From Holosporaceae bacterium (GTDB lineage Bacteria > Pseudomonadota > Alphaproteobacteria > UBA3830), in the NCBI GenBank assembly GCA_031262635.1, contig JAISHN010000079.1:1-9832 (forward strand): 9,832 bases of DNA. The letters are read 5' to 3'. Shown here in pieces: positions 6,112 to 9,832 of the stretch (positions within the stretch are counted from its first letter, which is position 1; every line of letters starts with the position of its first letter). The notes under the pieces were generated by a model. That model worked only from the letters and a program-made list of their open reading frames with translations. It made no database searches and was not told the DNA's origin. The translations under genes and the position numbers were made by a program.

Positions 6112-7521
6112 ATGACGGAAGCCGCCGCGTTTTTGAACGGTATCTGCGATCTGTCGGCAATTGAAAAAACAGCTCTAGAAGCGTTTTACGACGGAAATAT
6201 GGGCGAGCTGTTTGTCGAATATAAAGAAGAAGAATTACTTAGAATCGAAAACGGCGTAGTTCAAACTCCCAGCTTTGCGTTTAGAAGAGGATTCGGCTTG
6301 CGAAGCTTCAAAGACGACGTTTTCCGCTATTCGCATTCGTCGTCGCTCGACGTAAAATCCGTGAAAAAAGCTCTGGAAGTCGTAAGATCCGGCGAAGGAA
6401 ATCGCGTCGTTAAGGTAAACGCCTCCGCGAACGACTTATACGACCGCAAGTATTTTCTAAATTCCGTCAAATTGGAAAGCAAGATCAAATTCTTAAAAGA
6501 AATCGACTCCTACGCCCGCGCGAAATGCGGAAACGTCAGGCAAGTCATAGCGAGCCTCGAGAGTTCATGGCAAGTCGTTTCTATTTTAACCGACGAAGGC
6601 AAGAAATCGCTCGACGTTCGTCCTCTAGTTCGTTTAAGCGTCTCCGTTGTCGTTGAAAAAAACGGGCTCATGGAAAGCGGGCTGCAATCCGGCGGCGGCC
6701 GCTTTGGATACGAGTCGCTTCTATCTGAGGAAACGAAAATAAAATACGTCGACGAAGCTCTAAGACAAGCGGAAGTCAAACTGCGGGCGATCGCGGCTCC
6801 AGCCGGAGAAATGCCGGTCGTTCTAGGCAACGGCTGGACGGGTATTTTGCTGCACGAAGCTATCGGCCACGGACTGGAAGGAGACTCGATTCGCAAAAAA
6901 ACGTCGTCGTTTCACAATTTGCTAGGCGAGACGATCGCTTCCGCAAACGTAACGGTTATTGACGACGGCGCAATCCCTAATAGTCGCGGTTCTATTAATA
7001 TAGACGACGAAGGAACGGACTCTCAACGCAACATACTAATCGAAAACGGTAAATTAGTCGGATTCATGCAAGATAGAATGAACGCCCGTCTGATGAACGC
7101 GAAAGTCACCGGCAACGGTCGCCGCGAGAGCTACGAATGCCCGCCGATTCCAAGAATGACCAGCACATTTATGCTCGCCGGCAATCATTCGCGAGAAGAA
7201 ATGATCGCGAGCGTAAAAAAAGGAATTTTTGCGAAGTCGTTTGCCGACGGGCAGGTAGACGTATCGTCCGGCAAGTTCGTTTTCTCCGCGTCGGAGGCGT
7301 ATTTGATCGAAAACGGAAAAATCGCCGCTCCGATAAAGGGAGCGATGTTAATTGGCGACGGCCCTAGCGTTCTAAAAAAGATCTCGATGGTCGGAAACGA
7401 TTTTTCGCTAGATAATGGAATTGGGACTTGCGGCAAAGACGGACAATGCGTTCCAGTCGGAGTCGGCGAACCGAGCGTTCTCTTAGATAAAATCACCGTC
7501 GGCGGCCAAGGGCTGGAATAG
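6112..7521 (+). CDS. tldD: Metalloprotease TldD (PmbA/TldD family)
   Basis: Cytoplasmic zinc peptidase subunit of 469 aa, a normal length for TldD. In characterised systems TldD pairs with PmbA/TldE to degrade or process small or unfolded peptides. The zinc-site motif HEAIGHGLEGD occupies 248-258 (His248, Glu249, His253), and the third ligand is the Cys in GTCGKDGQC (Cys440). The flanking family block GSINIDDEGT lies near 294-303 and the C-terminal glycine-rich region GVGEPS near 450-455. No truncation or missing catalytic residue is seen. The partner PmbA is not in this window. It starts 2 nt after the trcR stop and has an AGGAAG sequence about 11 nt upstream, inside the trcR tail, consistent with co-translation. 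Confidence 0.96.
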   Translation: MTEAAAFLNGICDLSAIEKTALEAFYDGNMGELFVEYKEEELLRIENGVVQTPSFAFRRGFGLRSFKDDVFRYSHSSSLDVKSVKKALEVVRSGEGNRVVKVNASANDLYDRKYFLNSVKLESKIKFLKEIDSYARAKCGNVRQVIASLESSWQVVSILTDEGKKSLDVRPLVRLSVSVVVEKNGLMESGLQSGGGRFGYESLLSEETKIKYVDEALRQAEVKLRAIAAPAGEMPVVLGNGWTGILLHEAIGHGLEGDSIRKKTSSFHNLLGETIASANVTVIDDGAIPNSRGSINIDDEGTDSQRNILIENGKLVGFMQDRMNARLMNAKVTGNGRRESYECPPIPRMTSTFMLAGNHSREEMIASVKKGIFAKSFADGQVDVSSGKFVFSASEAYLIENGKIAAPIKGAMLIGDGPSVLKKISMVGNDFSLDNGIGTCGKDGQCVPVGVGEPSVLLDKITVGGQGLE

Positions 7522-7611
7522 GCTTTACACCCGCAGATTGATCTCAAAAATAATTTAGAATCGCAAAAACGCGGCGTTTGCGCTACCTTTCTACAATAAA
7601 AATAGAAAATT
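7522..7611. other. tldD-ligA spacer with a short dyad
   Basis: Ninety nucleotides with the inverted repeat cgcaaa 7562-7567 / tttgcg 7577-7582, which could be extended by an inner cg/cg pair across a 2-nt bulge. TACAAT at 7592-7597 resembles a -10 box, but no -35 match stands at the proper distance. No T-run follows the dyad, so it is not a clear intrinsic terminator. There is no Shine-Dalgarno sequence in the AT-rich stretch before the ligA ATG. Confidence 0.3.
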
Positions 7612-9648
7612 ATGAATTACTCCGACAAAAAGAAACGTCACGCGGAACTGACGAAAGCGTTGAGTTCCTACTCTCGACAATATTATATCTTCGACGATCC
7701 GGCGGTAAGCGACGCGGAATACGATAAGTTATATAACGAATTATTAGAAATAGAGAGGGAATTTCCCGAGTTAAAGTCGTCGAAAAGCCCGTCGCAAAAA
7801 GTTGGAGCCGCGGCGGCGAAGAGTTTTAAAAAAATACGACATTCGGCGCCGATGTTGTCGCTCGAAAACGCTTACGATGAAAACGATATCTCCGATTTTG
7901 TCGACCGCGTGAAAAAGCTGTCCGGCGTTGAGGAGATAGAATTTGTTTTAGAGCCGAAATTCGACGGCTTATCCGCTTCGATCGCTTATAAAAACGGCGT
8001 TTTGGTTTCCGCGGCGACTAGAGGCGACGGTTTCGTCGGCGAAGACGTAACTCAAAACATTTTAACCGTCGACCGCATTCCCAAAAAAATTGAAAACCCC
8101 GCCGCGCTCGAAGTCCGCGGGGAAATCGTTATGCTAAAATCCGATTTTCAAGAGCTAAACGAGCTGCGAGAAAAAAGCGGCGAGAAATTATTCGCGAATC
8201 CGCGCAACGCCGCGGCGGGTTCTTTGCGACAATTGGATTCTGCGATCACAGCCTCGCGAAAGCTAACGTTTTTCGCGTATTCCGTCGTTTCCGACGAGAT
8301 ATCTTTTGATTTTCAAACAGACGCGTCGCGGACTTTGAAAAATTGGGGGTTTGTCGTGTCGGACAACGTCGCGCTATGTAAAAACCAATCGGAAGCATTC
8401 GAATTTTACAAAAAAACCGAAGAGCGGCGAGCCGAGTTGGAATACGACGTAGACGGAATGGTTTACAAAGTAAACGACTTGTCGATCCAGAAAGCGTTAG
8501 GCGCGTCGGCAAAATTTCCGCGTCATTCTATAGCCTATAAATTTCCGGCGGAAAAAGCGCGGACGACGGTTTTGAGTATTATCGCTCAAGTAGGACGAAC
8601 GGGCGCGGTAACGCCGGTGGCGGAGCTGAAACCCGTAACGATCGGCGGAGTCGTCATCTCGCGAGCGACGCTTCACAATAAAGACGAGCTTGAAAAACTC
8701 GACGTTAGAGTCGGCGATCGCGTCGTTTTGCAGAGAGCCGGCGACGTTATTCCTCAAATTCTATATCCGATCTTAGAAGAACGGCCGGAAAACGCCGTTC
8801 CGTTCGTATTTCCGACGACATGTCCTTGCTGCGGATCGGCTCTCGTAAAAGAGGAAGACGAAGCGGCCGTCAGATGCGTAAATTTGAATTGCGAGGCTCA
8901 GTCGGTCGAAAGACTTATACATTTTGTTTCAAAACTCGCGTTCAACATCGACGGACTAGGCGATCAAAACATTAGATTCTTATTTGAGAAAGGAATCGTA
9001 AAAAGTCCGTCGGATATATTCCGCATAGAAGAAAAAAACCTAGAATTTCGCTTAGAAAAAAGCGACGGTTGGGGAAAGCAGTCGGTCGAAAACCTTTTCG
9101 AATCGATAAACGCCGCAAAGACGATTCCGCTAGACAGATTCATATACGCGCTTGGGATTCCGCAAATCGGCAGAGCAGTTTCTAAATTGATCGCAAAATT
9201 TTTCGAAACTTACGCCGCGTTTTTGGACTGCGCTAAAAATAGAGAAGGCGAAAGGCTGAAAGGAATTTTGGGAATAGGCGATTCGATTATAAACGACTTC
9301 AACAGCTTCTTCGCCAACGAAAACAATATGAAAGTCCTTATAGAATTGGGCGGCGACGGAATTTCCGCGGGTCTTGTAGCCGTCGCGAACGCGGAAAAGT
9401 CGGAAAATGAAACCTTGGCCGGACAAACGATCGTCTTTACCGGAAGCTTTGAAAAATTCTCGCGAGAAGAAGCCAAATCGCTCGCGGAAAAATTCGGCGG
9501 CCGAGCGACCGCGAGCGTTTCGGCGAAAACTTCGCTGGTCGTCGCGGGAGAAAACGCCGGAAAAAAGTTGGATCAGGCCAAAAAACTCGGTTTAAAAATC
9601 ATTTCTGAAAACGAATTTCTTGAGATGATAAAGCTGTATGGCGAATAA
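7612..9648 (+). CDS. ligA: NAD+-dependent DNA ligase LigA
   Basis: Seals nicks in duplex DNA during replication and repair using NAD+. All domains appear in the usual order over a normal length of 678 aa. Domain Ia is about 1-70 (YYIFDDPAVSDAEYDKL, 24-40). The adenylation domain has the nucleophile Lys116 in EPKFDGLS, EVRGE (167-171), PRNAAAGSLRQLD (197-209) and DGMVYKVN (281-288). The OB fold has GRTGAVTPVA (328-337). The zinc finger has Cys404, Cys407, Cys422 and Cys427. A helix-hairpin-helix region runs from about 440 to 590, with LGIPQIG at 514-520. The BRCT domain is about 602-678 (TIVFTGSFEKFSREEA, 606-621). KFDG in place of the more common KIDG is a known variant. There is no visible ribosome binding site. 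Nothing suggests damage. Confidence 0.98.
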   Translation: MNYSDKKKRHAELTKALSSYSRQYYIFDDPAVSDAEYDKLYNELLEIEREFPELKSSKSPSQKVGAAAAKSFKKIRHSAPMLSLENAYDENDISDFVDRVKKLSGVEEIEFVLEPKFDGLSASIAYKNGVLVSAATRGDGFVGEDVTQNILTVDRIPKKIENPAALEVRGEIVMLKSDFQELNELREKSGEKLFANPRNAAAGSLRQLDSAITASRKLTFFAYSVVSDEISFDFQTDASRTLKNWGFVVSDNVALCKNQSEAFEFYKKTEERRAELEYDVDGMVYKVNDLSIQKALGASAKFPRHSIAYKFPAEKARTTVLSIIAQVGRTGAVTPVAELKPVTIGGVVISRATLHNKDELEKLDVRVGDRVVLQRAGDVIPQILYPILEERPENAVPFVFPTTCPCCGSALVKEEDEAAVRCVNLNCEAQSVERLIHFVSKLAFNIDGLGDQNIRFLFEKGIVKSPSDIFRIEEKNLEFRLEKSDGWGKQSVENLFESINAAKTIPLDRFIYALGIPQIGRAVSKLIAKFFETYAAFLDCAKNREGERLKGILGIGDSIINDFNSFFANENNMKVLIELGGDGISAGLVAVANAEKSENETLAGQTIVFTGSFEKFSREEAKSLAEKFGGRATASVSAKTSLVVAGENAGKKLDQAKKLGLKIISENEFLEMIKLYGE

Positions 9649-9703
9649 ATTATAAGCTTCGGAACTAGGTTGCGCTAGGACAAACTTTGTTCGTCGTCCC
9701 TTT

Positions 9704-9797
9704 CCGTCATCCTGAGCGAAGCGAAGGATCCAGACGGCGAGTACGCCGGAAAAGCGCGCGGATCCTTCGTCGGGCAAGCCCTCCTCTAGGATGACGG
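9704..9797. repeat. Palindromic intergenic repeat with nested hairpins
   Basis: A 94-nt element with perfect 10-bp outer arms (ccgtcatcct 9704-9713, aggatgacgg 9788-9797) and perfect 10-bp inner arms (cgaaggatcc 9722-9731, ggatccttcg 9760-9769). Between the inner arms lies a small hairpin, cggcg 9735-9739 / cgccg 9744-9748. The arms are joined asymmetrically: 8 nt (gagcgaag) on the left, 18 nt on the right, the latter containing its own gggc-aa-gccc mini-hairpin (9772-9781). The 'gtcatcctgagcgaagcgaaggatcc' core belongs to a class of dispersed intergenic repeats widespread in bacterial genomes. It starts 55 nt after ligA and could also act as a bidirectional 3'-end structure. The 9649-9832 interval otherwise contains no gene. 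Confidence 0.8.
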
Positions 9798-9832
9798 AGA
9801 AAGAAGAAGCTTCGCGGCTTTGCGCTTTTAGC

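Noticed and set aside
7562..7597. Dyad plus TACAAT before ligA as a promoter or terminator
   Set aside because: No -35 match at proper spacing and no T-run after the dyad; kept only as a note in the spacer entry.
9592..9777. 61-codon minus-strand ORF containing an ILRFAQDD-type peptide
   Set aside because: It reads through the palindromic repeat and the ligA 3' end; this peptide is the usual accidental translation of that repeat class. No ribosome site or family match.
1..9832. CRISPR array, prophage or insertion sequence with transposase
   Set aside because: No regularly spaced direct repeats, no phage structural genes and no recognisable transposase in any frame.

Overview
The window most likely comes from an alphaproteobacterium. 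The strongest marker is an intact DUF1013/TrcR-type cell-cycle regulator at 5573-6109, a family I know essentially from Alphaproteobacteria, sitting 2 nt upstream of tldD. Long palindromic repeats with a core like 'gtcatcctgagcgaag' in the spacers, moderate GC and a soluble patatin fit one of the endosymbiotic or host-associated lineages. That narrower placement is inference; no rRNA or other ranking gene is present.

Layout. Everything from 1 to 5312 reads on the minus strand and everything from 5573 to 9648 on the plus strand, diverging from a 260-nt spacer (5313-5572). Reading leftward from that spacer: a response-regulator/PP2C phosphatase (RsbU-like), an RsbW-like ATP-binding kinase and a STAS-domain antagonist (RsbV-like) are locked together by two 11-nt overlaps. 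A patatin-like lipid acyl hydrolase follows after 41 nt. After a 355-nt gene-free spacer come a membrane permease and an ATPase of the ABC family that normally works with an ABC_sub_bind (PF04392) binding protein. A fragment of another minus-strand ORF runs off the left edge. Reading rightward: trcR, tldD and, after 90 nt, ligA (NAD+-dependent DNA ligase), then a structured palindromic repeat near the right edge.

How the genes fit together. The three Rsb-like proteins form a complete partner-switching circuit: a phosphorylation-gated phosphatase, a kinase/anti-factor and a Ser-phosphorylated antagonist. There is no sigma factor and no sensor kinase in the window, so input and output are both unidentified; the co-directional patatin is the nearest candidate output. 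trcR-tldD looks like a two-gene operon of housekeeping or cell-cycle genes, with ligA possibly on its own or a continued transcript.

The most unusual item is the ABC ATPase at 272-1072. Its reading frame is complete and Walker B and the D-loop are intact, but the Walker A lysine is Arg, the Q-loop Gln is Tyr, the LSGGQ signature is ISKTY and the switch His is Ser. Its permease partner looks normal and no binding-protein gene is next to it. This is either an importer decaying without frameshifts or an NBD repurposed for a non-transport role.
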